Of a stretch of DNA of 64,000 bases, positions 34,240 to 43,047 are shown in pieces (the stretch's first letter is position 1; every line of letters starts with the position of its first letter). Source of the stretch: Flavobacterium orientale (GTDB lineage Bacteria; Bacteroidota; Bacteroidia; Flavobacteriales; Flavobacteriaceae); NCBI RefSeq assembly GCF_014638005.1, contig NZ_BMFG01000006.1:151060-215059 (forward strand), in the 5' to 3' direction. The notes beneath the pieces were generated by a model, which had not been told where the DNA came from, did not search any database, and was given only the letters and a program-made list of their open reading frames with translations. Both the position numbers and the translations under genes were made by a program.

Positions 34240-34920
34240 TTACTCCGCCATTCTTTTCAATTTATTCCTATCAAGAATAGTAATTTTTTTACCGGTTATA
34301 TCAATCAACCCCGTTTTATTAAATTCAGATAATAATCGAATACAACTTTCAGTAGCTGTTCCAATCATTCCTGCCAATTCTTCACGCGATAGTTGAATGT
34401 AAAGTGAACCATCTTCGTTTTTGCCAAATGTGTCTTCTAAGTAAAGTAAGGTTTCAGCTAATCGTTCTTTTACCGATTTCTGTGCCATCGAAACCATATG
34501 ATCATCTGATTCTCTTAAATCACCACAAATCGTTTTCATCACATTCATCGAAAACTGATTATTTTCATTAAAAAATCCAAGAATTTCTTTTTTCGGGATA
34601 AAGCAAACCTCCATATCTTCCAAAGCAACAGCACTTAAATTAGTAACTTCATCACTAATCATCGAACGTTGTCCTAACAATTCACCTGATTTGACTAACT
34701 TAACAATTTGGTCTTTGCCGTTGGCACTGAGTTTTGAGAGTTTACAGATGCCATCTTTGATGCAATAAATGCCATTTACTGTTTCACCTTCTTCAAAAAT
34801 GTTTTCACCTTTTTTAATGGTGTAGGAAGTTTTGCAGTTGGCCATTTTTATCAATTCATCTTTGTTTAGTGCTTTTAACGAACTAAACTCTCTAACGATG
34901 CATTGCTCACACTTACTCAT
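34240..34920 (-). CDS. Crp/Fnr-family transcriptional regulator (Fnr type)
   Basis: 226 residues. The N-terminus has a CEQC pair (Cys4, Cys7) with further Cys at 29, 53 and 59, suggesting an Fe-S sensor. An effector-binding beta-roll occupies about 30-145, and the HTH about 165-220. In the recognition helix ATESCIRLLSEF, Glu and Arg are spaced as E209 and R213 of E. coli FNR, but the position of FNR S212 is Ile. This fits a half-site that keeps TGAT yet differs at the outermost base, as in the ATGAyNNNNATCAT sites found here. It lies divergent from ccoI at the edge of the cbb3 cluster and is the best candidate regulator of that cluster. Confidence 0.9.
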   Translation of the reverse strand: MSKCEQCIVREFSSLKALNKDELIKMANCKTSYTIKKGENIFEEGETVNGIYCIKDGICKLSKLSANGKDQIVKLVKSGELLGQRSMISDEVTNLSAVALEDMEVCFIPKKEILGFFNENNQFSMNVMKTICGDLRESDDHMVSMAQKSVKERLAETLLYLEDTFGKNEDGSLYIQLSREELAGMIGTATESCIRLLSEFNKTGLIDITGKKITILDRNKLKRMAE

Positions 34921-34943
34921 AATAAACTAATTTATTGGTCTAA

Positions 34944-34951
34944 CAAAGATA
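34944..34951 (-). promoter_or_regulatory. -7 promoter element TATCTTTG for fnr
   Basis: Exact TAnnTTTG on the minus strand, 23 bases before the fnr ATG. The Fnr-like dyad (34960-34973) is centred 19 bases from it, closer than at the activated promoters, so it could repress or autoregulate. Confidence 0.45.
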
Positions 34952-34959
34952 GTCAATGT

Positions 34960-35003
34960 ATGACAAATATCATATTTTAAATTTAAACCATTTTTAACCT
35001 TTG
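34960..35003 (+). promoter_or_regulatory. Fnr-like operator and -7 element of ccoI
   Basis: The dyad ATGACAAATATCAT (34960-34973) differs from the ccoS and hemN sites at 2 of 14 positions. The -7 element AACCTTTG (34996-35003) has one mismatch to TAnnTTTG. The last G is 43 bases after the first base of the dyad, the same as at three other promoters. The ccoI ATG is at 35026. Confidence 0.6.
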
Positions 35004-35011
35004 TCAAAGGT
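34997..35011. promoter_or_regulatory. Palindrome ACCTTTGTCAAAGGT overlapping the ccoI -7 element
   Basis: A perfect 7-1-7 dyad that overlaps the -7 element and the likely transcription start of ccoI. It is positioned where a repressor would block the promoter. No factor can be named. Confidence 0.35.
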
Positions 35012-35025
35012 AAAATGAGCAAATT

Positions 35026-37449
35026 ATGAACACTGGAAATTGTTTCCATTGTGGTATTGAAATCAATAAAAAAGAAGAAATTATTTATGATGAAAAAAGT
35101 TTCTGTTGCAACGGTTGCAAAACGGTTTATGAAATTTTCAGTCAAAATGATTTAACGTGTTATTACGATTTTCAAGCATCTCCGGGTGCAACTCCACAAG
35201 ATATTCAAGGTAAATATGATTTTTTAGACAATGAAAGTATTGTTACAAAACTTCTCGAGTTTCAAGAGGATACAACTCATATTGTTTCACTCTATATTCC
35301 TCATATACACTGTAGTTCGTGTATTTGGATTTTGGAAAATCTACAAAAACTTCAGCAGGGAATAAACACTTCGCAAGTAAATTTTCCGGAGAAGAAAGTT
35401 AGAATTACGTTCAATCCCGAAGAAATTTCACTCAAGAAAATTGTTGAACTTCTTTGTTCCATTGGTTATGAACCTTACATCAGTTTAGAAAATTTTGATG
35501 AAGGTAAAAAAGTCATCGACCGAAGTTTGATTTATAAAATTGGCGTTGCTTTTTTCTGTTTCGGAAATATTATGTTGCTTTCCTTTCCGGAATATTTTGA
35601 AGTAGAAGAATATTGGATAAATGAATACCGAGGATTTTTTCGTTGGTTGATATTTGCCATTTCGCTTCCGGCTTTTTTTTATTCGGCAAGCGGATACTAT
35701 GTTTCGGCATATAAAAGCATCAAATCGGGAATGCTTAACATCGACATTCCGATCGCGTTGGGAATTGTGGTGATGTTTATCAGAAGTACGGTTGATATCG
35801 TTTTTGATTACGGTCAAGGTTTTTTTGATAGTATGACCGGACTGATTTTCTTTATGCTTTTAGGAAAATTATTTCAGCAAAAAACATACGATTTTCTTTC
35901 GTTTGAAAGGGATTACAAATCGTACTTTCCCATTGCAATAACAAAGATTTTAGCAGATGGTTCAGAAACTTCTGTTCAGGTTTATGATATTCAGAAAGGT
36001 GATCGACTTTTAATTAGAAACCAAGAATTAATTCCGGTGGATGGCATTTTAATTTCCGAAAAAGCATCTATTGATTATAGTTTCGTCACAGGCGAAGCAG
36101 TTACCATTGAAAAAAAATCAGGTGATAAAATTTTCGCAGGCGGAAAACAAATAGGTAAAGTCATCGAAATGGAAGTGCTCTTTTCGGTTTCCCAAAGTTA
36201 TCTTACGCAATTGTGGAGCAACGATGTTTTTCAAAAGAAAATTGATATAAAACACAAAACAGTCACCGATAAAATCAGTCGTTATTTCACGCCGGCTTTA
36301 CTTGGTTTGGCAATTATTTCCTTTTTGTATTGGATTTTTATCGATACCAATACGGCTTTCAATGTGTTTACTGCAATTTTGATCGTGGCTTGTCCGTGTG
36401 CGTTGGCATTAACCGCCCCTTTTACGTTGGGAAATGTGTTGCGAATTTTAGGCAAACGAAAATTCTATTTAAAAAATGCCATCGTAATTGAACAATTAGC
36501 CAAAGTAGATAGTATCGTTTTTGATAAAACAGGAACTATTACAACCAATAAAAAAACGGCTATCACTTATGAAGGAACTCCTTTAAATGATTTTGATTTA
36601 AAGTTATTGAACAATGCTCTTCGAGGTTCCAATCATCCGTTGAGCAGGCGGTTGTATGAATTTATTCCCAACCAAATTAAACTTATTCCAACTCATTTTG
36701 AAGAAATAATTGGAAAAGGAATTTATGCCGAAATCGATGGCAATACCATCAAATTGGGTTCTTCACAGTTTTTAAAAACTATGACTGAAAACACGCATAA
36801 GAAAACCAAAGTGCATGTAGAAATTAATGGTGTTTATAAAGGAAGTTATGTGTTTAATAACCAATACCGAGAAGGTTTAGAGCAGTTATTTCTTCAATTA
36901 TCAAAAAAGTACAACCTTATTATTTTATCAGGTGATAATGATGGTGAACGAAAAATATTGGAGAAAATGCTTCCATCCACTACAAAATTGGTATTTAATC
37001 AAAAGCCGGAACAAAAACTAGAATACATAGAAGAACTTCAAAAGCAAGGCAAAAATGTGATGATGATTGGTGATGGTTTAAATGATGCCGGAGCATTAGC
37101 ACAAAGTAATATCGGAATTTCTATTTCCGAAAATGTCAATGTCTTTTCTCCCGCTTGTGATGGAATTTTAGATGCTTCTCAGTTTCAAAAAATTGGATTC
37201 TTTATGAATTATTCTAAAAAAGCTATGAAAACGATTTTTATGAGTTTCGGACTTTCCTTAGCGTACAATGTGGTTGGATTGACTTATGCAGTTTCTGGTA
37301 ATTTATCACCATTAGTTGCAGCGATCATTATGCCATTGAGTACCATTACTATAGTAAGTTTTGTAACGATTATGACAAATTTTTATGCACGAAACTCGCA
37401 ACCCGCAACCCGTAACTTTCAACCCGCAACAAAAAATAATCCTGCATGA
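35026..37449 (+). CDS. ccoI: Heavy-metal P-type ATPase for cbb3 oxidase maturation
   Basis: 807 residues. The N-terminal metal-binding part has CFHCGIEI and FCCNGCKTVYE, then an HMA-like domain with HCSSCIWILE. It continues with eight membrane helices, the CPC translocation motif VACPCALALTAP, phosphorylation site DKTGTIT and hinge GDGLNDAGALAQ. This matches CcoI/FixI, which exports copper for the cbb3 CuB site. The last about 22 residues are encoded by a run of CAACCCG-type repeats and are not conserved in kind. It is divergent from fnr; ccoS follows after 58 bases. Confidence 0.92.
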   Translation: MNTGNCFHCGIEINKKEEIIYDEKSFCCNGCKTVYEIFSQNDLTCYYDFQASPGATPQDIQGKYDFLDNESIVTKLLEFQEDTTHIVSLYIPHIHCSSCIWILENLQKLQQGINTSQVNFPEKKVRITFNPEEISLKKIVELLCSIGYEPYISLENFDEGKKVIDRSLIYKIGVAFFCFGNIMLLSFPEYFEVEEYWINEYRGFFRWLIFAISLPAFFYSASGYYVSAYKSIKSGMLNIDIPIALGIVVMFIRSTVDIVFDYGQGFFDSMTGLIFFMLLGKLFQQKTYDFLSFERDYKSYFPIAITKILADGSETSVQVYDIQKGDRLLIRNQELIPVDGILISEKASIDYSFVTGEAVTIEKKSGDKIFAGGKQIGKVIEMEVLFSVSQSYLTQLWSNDVFQKKIDIKHKTVTDKISRYFTPALLGLAIISFLYWIFIDTNTAFNVFTAILIVACPCALALTAPFTLGNVLRILGKRKFYLKNAIVIEQLAKVDSIVFDKTGTITTNKKTAITYEGTPLNDFDLKLLNNALRGSNHPLSRRLYEFIPNQIKLIPTHFEEIIGKGIYAEIDGNTIKLGSSQFLKTMTENTHKKTKVHVEINGVYKGSYVFNNQYREGLEQLFLQLSKKYNLIILSGDNDGERKILEKMLPSTTKLVFNQKPEQKLEYIEELQKQGKNVMMIGDGLNDAGALAQSNIGISISENVNVFSPACDGILDASQFQKIGFFMNYSKKAMKTIFMSFGLSLAYNVVGLTYAVSGNLSPLVAAIIMPLSTITIVSFVTIMTNFYARNSQPATRNFQPATKNNPA
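37385..37445. repeat. Degenerate CAACCCG repeat reaching into the ccoI 3' end
   Basis: Words CGCAACCCGCAACCCGTAAC, then TTTCAACCCGCAAC. They encode the C-terminal tail (SQPATRN, FQPATKN) of CcoI, so the repeat has extended into the coding sequence. Confidence 0.5.
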
Positions 37450-37489
37450 TAATTATCATATTTTATAAAATCGAGTAAGTCTAATTTTG
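37446..37489 (+). promoter_or_regulatory. Fnr-like operator and -7 element of the ccoS-NOQP operon
   Basis: The perfect dyad ATGATAATTATCAT (37446-37459, core TGAT-N4-ATCA) is followed by an exact TAATTTTG (37482-37489). The last G lies 43 bases after the first dyad base. If the start is about 7 bases after the -7 element centre, the dyad centre is near -41, the class II activator position of FNR. Confidence 0.75.
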
Positions 37490-37507
37490 TTAACATAAAT
37501 TTAAGGT

Positions 37508-37702
37508 ATGGGCGTCATTTATATTTTAATCACCATCAGTATTATTGTGGCCGTTTTTTTTCTCTATGCTTTTATCAGAGCGGTAAGAAGCGGGCAATAT
37601 GATGATGACTACACACCATCTGTCAGAATGCTTTTTGACGATGAACTCAAAATTAAATCAAACAAAAAACCAATACAAACAATTAAAGAAAAACAAGTAT
37701 AA
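37508..37702 (+). CDS. ccoS: Cbb3-type oxidase assembly protein CcoS
   Basis: 64 residues: one membrane helix (about 4-25) and the CcoS motif VRSGQYDDDYTPSVRMLFDD. CcoS is needed for cofactor insertion into cbb3 oxidase. It starts the operon ccoS-NO-Q-P-G-H and lies 2 bases before ccoNO. Confidence 0.92.
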   Translation: MGVIYILITISIIVAVFFLYAFIRAVRSGQYDDDYTPSVRMLFDDELKIKSNKKPIQTIKEKQV

Positions 37703-37704
37703 TT

Positions 37705-39897
37705 ATGGAGATGCAACAATTTTATTACGACAACAAAATTGTAAAGAAGTTCCTCTACGCCTGTATCCTGTTTGGTGTAGTAGGAATGTTAGTAGGCCTC
37801 ATATTGGCCATTATGTTTTTATTTCCCAACTTAACCGATGGAATTTCTTGGTTGAGTTTTGGTAGATTAAGACCTTTACATACCAACGCTGTAATTTTTG
37901 CTTTCGTTGGAAATGCCATTTTTGCCGGAGTATATTACTCAATGCAACGATTGCTGAAAACAAGGATGTATAGTGATTTATTGAGTAACATTAACTTTTG
38001 GGGATGGCAATTTATTATTGTTGCTGCAGCCATAACTTTACCATTAGGAATCACATCTTCAAAGGAATATGCCGAATTAGAATGGCCAATCGATATTGCA
38101 ATTGCTTTAATTTGGGTGGTATTTGGTATTAATATGATTATGACCATTCTAAAACGTAGAGAGCGTCATATTTATGTGGCCATTTGGTTTTACATTGCCA
38201 CGTTTGTAACGGTTGCTATTCTTCATATTTTTAACAGTTTAGCACTTCCGGTTTCCGCTTTAAAAAGTTATTCGGTTTATGCAGGTGTTCAAGATGCTTT
38301 GGTGCAATGGTGGTATGGTCATAATGCCGTTGCCTTCTTCTTAACGACACCATTTTTGGGATTAATGTATTATTTTGTTCCTAAAGTGGCTAATCGTCCG
38401 GTATATTCCTACCGATTATCTATCATTCACTTTTGGTCATTGATTTTTATCTATATCTGGGCCGGACCTCACCATTTATTATATACAGCTTTACCGGACT
38501 GGGCTCAAAATTTGGGAGTTGTTTTCTCTGTGATGTTGATTGCTCCATCTTGGGGTGGTATGATTAACGGACTTCTTACTCTAAGAGGTGTGTGGGATAA
38601 AGTTAGAACGGATGCTGTATTGAAATTTTTTGTAGTTGCAATCACAGGTTATGGTATGGCAACTTTTGAAGGCCCGATGCTTTCTTTAAAAAATGTAAAC
38701 GCTATAGCTCACTTTACCGATTGGATTATTGCTCACGTTCACGTTGGAGCTTTAGCTTGGAATGGATTTATGACTTTTGGTATGATTTATTGGTTGATTC
38801 CTCGAATGACCAAAACCAAATTATATTCTGAAAAATTAGCCAATTTCCATTTCTGGATTGGAACTTTGGGAATTATATTATATGCATTACCACTGTATGT
38901 TGCCGGATTTACTCAAGCTTCAATGTGGAAACAATTTAATCCGGACGGAACTTTAGTTTATGGAAATTTCCTGGAAACGGTTACGCAAATTATGCCAATG
39001 TATTGGATGCGTGCCATTGGTGGAACTTTATATGTTGCTGGTTTACTAGTATTAGTTTATAACATAGTTAGAACAGTTTCTGCCGGTTCAAAAGTAGAAG
39101 ATGAATTAGCTGAAGCACCAGCCTTAGCTGTAATTTCTCCAAAAAGAGTGAAAGGTGAAAAATGGCATGCTTGGTTAGAAAGAAGACCAATCCAATTTAC
39201 CGTTTTATCTTTAGTAGCGATTTTAATTGGTGGTATTATTCAAATTATTCCAACTATAGTAGTGAAATCAAACATTCCAACTATTGCTTCTGTTAAGCCT
39301 TACTCTCCATTAGAATTACAAGGTAGAGATTTATATATCCGTGAAGGTTGTGTAGGATGTCACTCTCAAATGATTCGTCCGTTCCGTTCTGAAGTAGTGC
39401 GTTATGGTGATCATTCAAAAGCTGGTGAATATGTTTATGATCATCCTTTCTTGTGGGGTTCAAAACGTACGGGTCCGGATTTACATAGAATTGGAGCAAA
39501 ATATAACGATAGTTGGCATTTCAATCACATGTGGGATCCACAAAGCACTTCGCCGGGATCAATTATGCCGGGTTACAAATGGATGTATGATAACGAAGCG
39601 ATGGATCATTCTTTAATTGAAAAGAAAATGGAAGTGATGGCATCTCTTGGAGTTCCATATTCTGATGAGGACATTAAAAATGCACGTCAATCGATTGAAA
39701 TTCAGTCAGCTGAAATTGAGAAAAATTTACATTCAGATCCTGATTTTGTAAAATCATATGAAGAAAGTAAAAAGAATGCTGCAACCAGAGGAGATGAATT
39801 TGTTCCAATGAAAGACAGAGAGATTGTAGCCTTAATCGCCTATTTACAGCGTTTAGGAACTGATATTAAAGTAAAAGAAACCGTTCAAAACAAATAG
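37705..39897 (+). CDS. ccoNO: Cbb3-type cytochrome c oxidase, fused CcoN and CcoO subunits
   Basis: 730 residues. CcoN part (about 1-455, 12 membrane helices): haem b His in RPLHTNAVIF, CuB region WWYGHNAVAFFLT and WAGPHHLLYT, high-spin haem His in WIIAHVHVGALAWNG. CcoO part (about 490-730): haem c motif CVGCHSQMIRPF near residue 550 and axial Met in PGSIMPGYKWM. It is the catalytic core of a high-affinity, microaerobic oxidase; the fusion of N and O is usual in Bacteroidota. The Fnr-like promoter fits low-oxygen induction. Confidence 0.96.
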   Translation: MEMQQFYYDNKIVKKFLYACILFGVVGMLVGLILAIMFLFPNLTDGISWLSFGRLRPLHTNAVIFAFVGNAIFAGVYYSMQRLLKTRMYSDLLSNINFWGWQFIIVAAAITLPLGITSSKEYAELEWPIDIAIALIWVVFGINMIMTILKRRERHIYVAIWFYIATFVTVAILHIFNSLALPVSALKSYSVYAGVQDALVQWWYGHNAVAFFLTTPFLGLMYYFVPKVANRPVYSYRLSIIHFWSLIFIYIWAGPHHLLYTALPDWAQNLGVVFSVMLIAPSWGGMINGLLTLRGVWDKVRTDAVLKFFVVAITGYGMATFEGPMLSLKNVNAIAHFTDWIIAHVHVGALAWNGFMTFGMIYWLIPRMTKTKLYSEKLANFHFWIGTLGIILYALPLYVAGFTQASMWKQFNPDGTLVYGNFLETVTQIMPMYWMRAIGGTLYVAGLLVLVYNIVRTVSAGSKVEDELAEAPALAVISPKRVKGEKWHAWLERRPIQFTVLSLVAILIGGIIQIIPTIVVKSNIPTIASVKPYSPLELQGRDLYIREGCVGCHSQMIRPFRSEVVRYGDHSKAGEYVYDHPFLWGSKRTGPDLHRIGAKYNDSWHFNHMWDPQSTSPGSIMPGYKWMYDNEAMDHSLIEKKMEVMASLGVPYSDEDIKNARQSIEIQSAEIEKNLHSDPDFVKSYEESKKNAATRGDEFVPMKDREIVALIAYLQRLGTDIKVKETVQNK

Positions 39898-39899
39898 TT

Positions 39900-40073
39900 A
39901 TGCTCAAGTTTATTAAACACCATATGGATTCCATTTCCGGGATAGAAATATATCCAATAATCTCTTTGAGTATCTTCTTTTTATTCTTTGTTATGTTGTT
40001 GATTTGGGTTTTCAGCTACAGTAAAGACAGAATTAAAGAATTGAGCGATATTCCATTAAACGAAGACAAATAG
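39900..40073 (+). CDS. ccoQ: CcoQ-like small subunit
   Basis: 57 residues, too short for most gene callers: the protein begins MLKFIKHHMDSI, has one membrane helix (about 20-40, with VMLLIWVF) and ends IKELSDIPLNEDK. The position between ccoNO (2 bases upstream) and ccoP (21 bases downstream), the single helix and the charged C-terminus match CcoQ/FixQ, which stabilises the oxidase. Sequence identity to CcoQ proteins is low in general, so the call rests on context and topology. Confidence 0.8.
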   Translation: MLKFIKHHMDSISGIEIYPIISLSIFFLFFVMLLIWVFSYSKDRIKELSDIPLNEDK

Positions 40074-40094
40074 TAATTTTTATATTTTAAGAAA

Positions 40095-41030
40095 ATGAAA
40101 AAAATAATTCCATCATATGTTAGAGTTCCGTTGCTTTTTGCCATCGTATTGGGGGCAATGGAATATTTCATCGATTCAGGTGAACAACCTGCATTTATAA
40201 AGTTTCCAATGGTAGGTCTCTTTTTAGTGGTATTTCTATTTTTATTAATTGCCATTGAAATTGTGGTTAGTGCCGTTGATAATGTTACTTATCATCTATT
40301 AACCGAGGAACAGAAAAAACAGCTAAAAGAAGCTCAAGAGATTCCCTTTACTGAAGGTAAGTTTTATCAAGGTTTAATGAAAAAATTAACCCGTTCAAAA
40401 GAAATAGAAGAAGAGCACGACGTTTTGCTTGATCATGATTATGATGGCATCAAAGAATTAGATAATGTATTACCACCATGGTGGGTAAATTTATTCTATA
40501 TCACTATTTTATTTGCTTTTGTATATATGATTCGTTTTCATGTTATTGGTGATTATACGCAAGAAGAAGAATTTCAAACGGAAATGGAAATTGCCCGAGC
40601 TGAAATTGAAAAATACAAATTAACGGCACCTGACTTAATGGACAAAGATAAAGTAACCTTGTTAACCGATGCCACATCTTTAGCACAAGGTAAAGCAATT
40701 TATGACGCCAAGTGTGTTGCTTGTCACAAAGCAGATGGTGGTGGCTCAATAGGACCAAATTTAACAGATGCACATTGGATTTTGGGAGGCGGAATTAAAG
40801 AGGTTTTTAACACCATCATGGAAGGTGGTAGAGAAGGAAAAGGAATGATTTCTTGGAAAGCTGAAATAAAACCATCAGATATTCAAAAAGTGTCAAGTTA
40901 TATTTTGTCACTTCAAGGAACCAATCCTCCAGATGCCAAAGCTCCTGAAGGGGAAATTTGGGTTGACGAAAGTGCACCCAAAGCAGAAACTGTAACTGAC
41001 TCAACGGTAATAACTGTTGAAGTAAAATAA
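40095..41030 (+). CDS. ccoP: Cbb3-type oxidase subunit CcoP, single-haem form
   Basis: 311 residues. Two N-terminal membrane helices (about 12-60), the CcoP signature DNVLPPWWVNLFYITILFAF followed by a third helix, then one cytochrome c domain with CVACH near residue 206 and a GMISWKAEI axial-Met region. Proteobacterial CcoP has two haem c; here only one CxxCH is visible, as in other Bacteroidota. It transfers electrons toward CcoO. It is followed by an intra-operonic hairpin. Confidence 0.92.
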   Translation: MKKIIPSYVRVPLLFAIVLGAMEYFIDSGEQPAFIKFPMVGLFLVVFLFLLIAIEIVVSAVDNVTYHLLTEEQKKQLKEAQEIPFTEGKFYQGLMKKLTRSKEIEEEHDVLLDHDYDGIKELDNVLPPWWVNLFYITILFAFVYMIRFHVIGDYTQEEEFQTEMEIARAEIEKYKLTAPDLMDKDKVTLLTDATSLAQGKAIYDAKCVACHKADGGGSIGPNLTDAHWILGGGIKEVFNTIMEGGREGKGMISWKAEIKPSDIQKVSSYILSLQGTNPPDAKAPEGEIWVDESAPKAETVTDSTVITVEVK

Positions 41031-41042
41031 AGTAAACTAAAT

Positions 41043-41068
41043 CCAAATCCCGAGCAATCGGGATTTGG
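41043..41068 (+). terminator. Intra-operonic hairpin between ccoP and ccoG
   Basis: CCAAATCCCGA pairs with TCGGGATTTGG over 11 bp with a GCAA (GNRA) tetraloop. No T run follows, so it is more likely an mRNA-processing or partial-attenuation structure that lowers expression of the assembly genes relative to the oxidase. Confidence 0.6.
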
Positions 41069-41086
41069 TCACATATTACCAAAGCC

Positions 41087-42505
41087 ATGTCAAAAGTTCA
41101 AGACGAGAGTTTTAGAGATACTATAGGAACCATCAATAAAGAAGGTAACAGAGCATGGATTTTTCCCAAAAAACCCAAAGGCCCATTTTATGATAAACGA
41201 AAAATACTAAGTTATTTTTTGCTTGTCTTTTTACTTGCGGCTCCTTTTATAAAGATAAACGGTCACCAGTTTTTGATGTTTAATGTAATGGAACGAAGGT
41301 TTAATATCTTCAGCTTTCCATTTTGGCCACAAGATTTTCACTTGTTTGTAATCTCAATGATTATTGGCGTAGTTGGGTTGGCTTTATTTACTGTTGCATT
41401 TGGACGTATTTTTTGCGGCTGGTTTTGTCCGCAAACAATATTTATGGAGATGGTTTTTCGTAGAATCGAGTATTGGATTGATGGTGATAGAGGTGCACAA
41501 ATCAGATTAAAAAAACAAGAATGGAATGCTGAAAAAATTAGAAAAAGGGTATCCAAATGGATTTTGTTTTTCATTTTTTCATTTTTGATTGCTAATGTTT
41601 TTTTAGCCTATTTGGTAAGTAGTGATAGATTGTTACTCATGATTAAAGAAGGACCTGCTTTGCACTCCGGTACTTTGATAGCGTTGCTTATTTTTACAGC
41701 TGTTTTTTATTTCATTTTTGCTTGGTTTAGAGAACAAGTGTGTATAATCGCTTGTCCTTACGGGAGAATGCAAGGTGTTTTATTGGATAACAAATCCATA
41801 AATGTAGCCTATGATTATGTGCGAGGTGAAAAAGAAATTGGTCGAGCCAAATTCAATAAACAGGAAGACAGAGCTTCAACTGGAAAAGGTGATTGTATAG
41901 ATTGTAAACAATGTGTTCACGTTTGTCCTACCGGAATTGATATCCGCAACGGAACACAATTAGAATGCATCAACTGTACAGCCTGTATAGATGAATGTGA
42001 TACAATTATGGAAAGTGTCGGACTTCCTAAAGGTTTAATACGCTATGCAAGTGAAGACGAAATCGTAAAAAAAGAAAGATTTGTTTTTACCAATAGAATG
42101 AAAGGTTATGCTGCAGTTTTAACCATATTGATTGGTGTATTAATAGGAATGTTGTTCTTAAGAAATGATGTTGAGGCAACTATTCTTCGTTTACCTGGAC
42201 AACTTTTTGAACATAAAGGTGAAAATATTAGTAATGTTTATACCTATAAGATTATCAACAAAACCAACAAGACATTTGAAAATATAACCTTTAAGTTACT
42301 TGAACCAAAAGGAACAATTCAAGTGGTTGGTGCAACAAAAGTGAAGGTAAAAGCTGATGGCATTGCCAAAGGAACCTTATTTATAGAAATTAATCCGGCC
42401 TATTTAGAAGGCGATAAAATAAAATTGAAAATTGAAGTTTTTGATGGTGAAAATTTAATTGAAACCGCTACAACAAATTTCATGGGACCAAGAAGCTTTA
42501 ACTAA
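41087..42505 (+). CDS. ccoG: Cbb3 oxidase maturation polyferredoxin CcoG (FixG)
   Basis: 472 residues: several membrane helices, and Fe-S motifs GRIFCGWFCPQTIFMEMVFR, CIIACPYGRMQ, and a dicluster-like CIDCKQCVHVCPTGIDI plus CINCTACIDECD. A C-terminal Ig-like periplasmic domain (about 360-472) follows. CcoG is a Cu(II) reductase proposed to supply Cu(I) for cbb3 assembly. It follows ccoP after 56 bases including a hairpin. Confidence 0.94.
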   Translation: MSKVQDESFRDTIGTINKEGNRAWIFPKKPKGPFYDKRKILSYFLLVFLLAAPFIKINGHQFLMFNVMERRFNIFSFPFWPQDFHLFVISMIIGVVGLALFTVAFGRIFCGWFCPQTIFMEMVFRRIEYWIDGDRGAQIRLKKQEWNAEKIRKRVSKWILFFIFSFLIANVFLAYLVSSDRLLLMIKEGPALHSGTLIALLIFTAVFYFIFAWFREQVCIIACPYGRMQGVLLDNKSINVAYDYVRGEKEIGRAKFNKQEDRASTGKGDCIDCKQCVHVCPTGIDIRNGTQLECINCTACIDECDTIMESVGLPKGLIRYASEDEIVKKERFVFTNRMKGYAAVLTILIGVLIGMLFLRNDVEATILRLPGQLFEHKGENISNVYTYKIINKTNKTFENITFKLLEPKGTIQVVGATKVKVKADGIAKGTLFIEINPAYLEGDKIKLKIEVFDGENLIETATTNFMGPRSFN

Positions 42506-42524
42506 CACAGTAAAACTTAAAAAA

Positions 42525-42971
42525 ATGAAAATCAATTGGGGAACAGGAATAGTAATTGCAATAGTGTTATTTATCTCATTTATATTGTATTTTGTTATCA
42601 AAGTACAGATTGACACAACCTATGATCATGAATTGGTTGTTGATGAATATTACAAACAAGAACTGGTTTTTGAAAAACAAATGGAAAAAGAGTTAAATGC
42701 TCTCAATCTAAAAGAAAAAGTAACTTTAGAAACCTTTGAAGAAGGAGTGAAAATCTATTTTCCCGATACGTTAAATTATCAAAATATTACAGGAAAAGTG
42801 TCCTTTTATCGACCGTCTAACCAAAAGCTGGATTTTGAAATTCCGATTTCTCTTTCCGGTTCACATTTGCTCATACCTAAAAGTAACTTGGTAGGCGGTC
42901 GTTGGGACATTTCTGTTGATTGGAAATATGAAGGAATGGAATATTTAACTAAAAAAACAATTTTTCTTTAA
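42525..42971 (+). CDS. ccoH: FixH/CcoH-family membrane protein
   Basis: 148 residues from the ATG at 42525 (MKINWGTGIVIAIVLFISFI). One N-terminal membrane helix, then a beta-rich periplasmic domain with the YDHELVVDEYYKQELVFEKQ segment typical of FixH. It is required for cbb3 assembly together with CcoG/I/S. A longer frame overlapping ccoG is rejected. Confidence 0.88.
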   Translation: MKINWGTGIVIAIVLFISFILYFVIKVQIDTTYDHELVVDEYYKQELVFEKQMEKELNALNLKEKVTLETFEEGVKIYFPDTLNYQNITGKVSFYRPSNQKLDFEIPISLSGSHLLIPKSNLVGGRWDISVDWKYEGMEYLTKKTIFL

Positions 42972-43047
42972 AAGTGATTCCATTGTCTGTTGATAGTTAT
43001 CAGACAACAGACAACAGACATCAGACAACAGATAACCGAGAACAGAC
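42972..43047. repeat. Degenerate CAGACAACAGA repeat before the TauE/SafE-like gene
   Basis: The spacer repeats ATCAGACAACAGACAACAGA and then CATCAGACAACAGATAACCG, ending at the ATG at 43048. It is another instance of the short-word spacer repeats. Confidence 0.5.
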
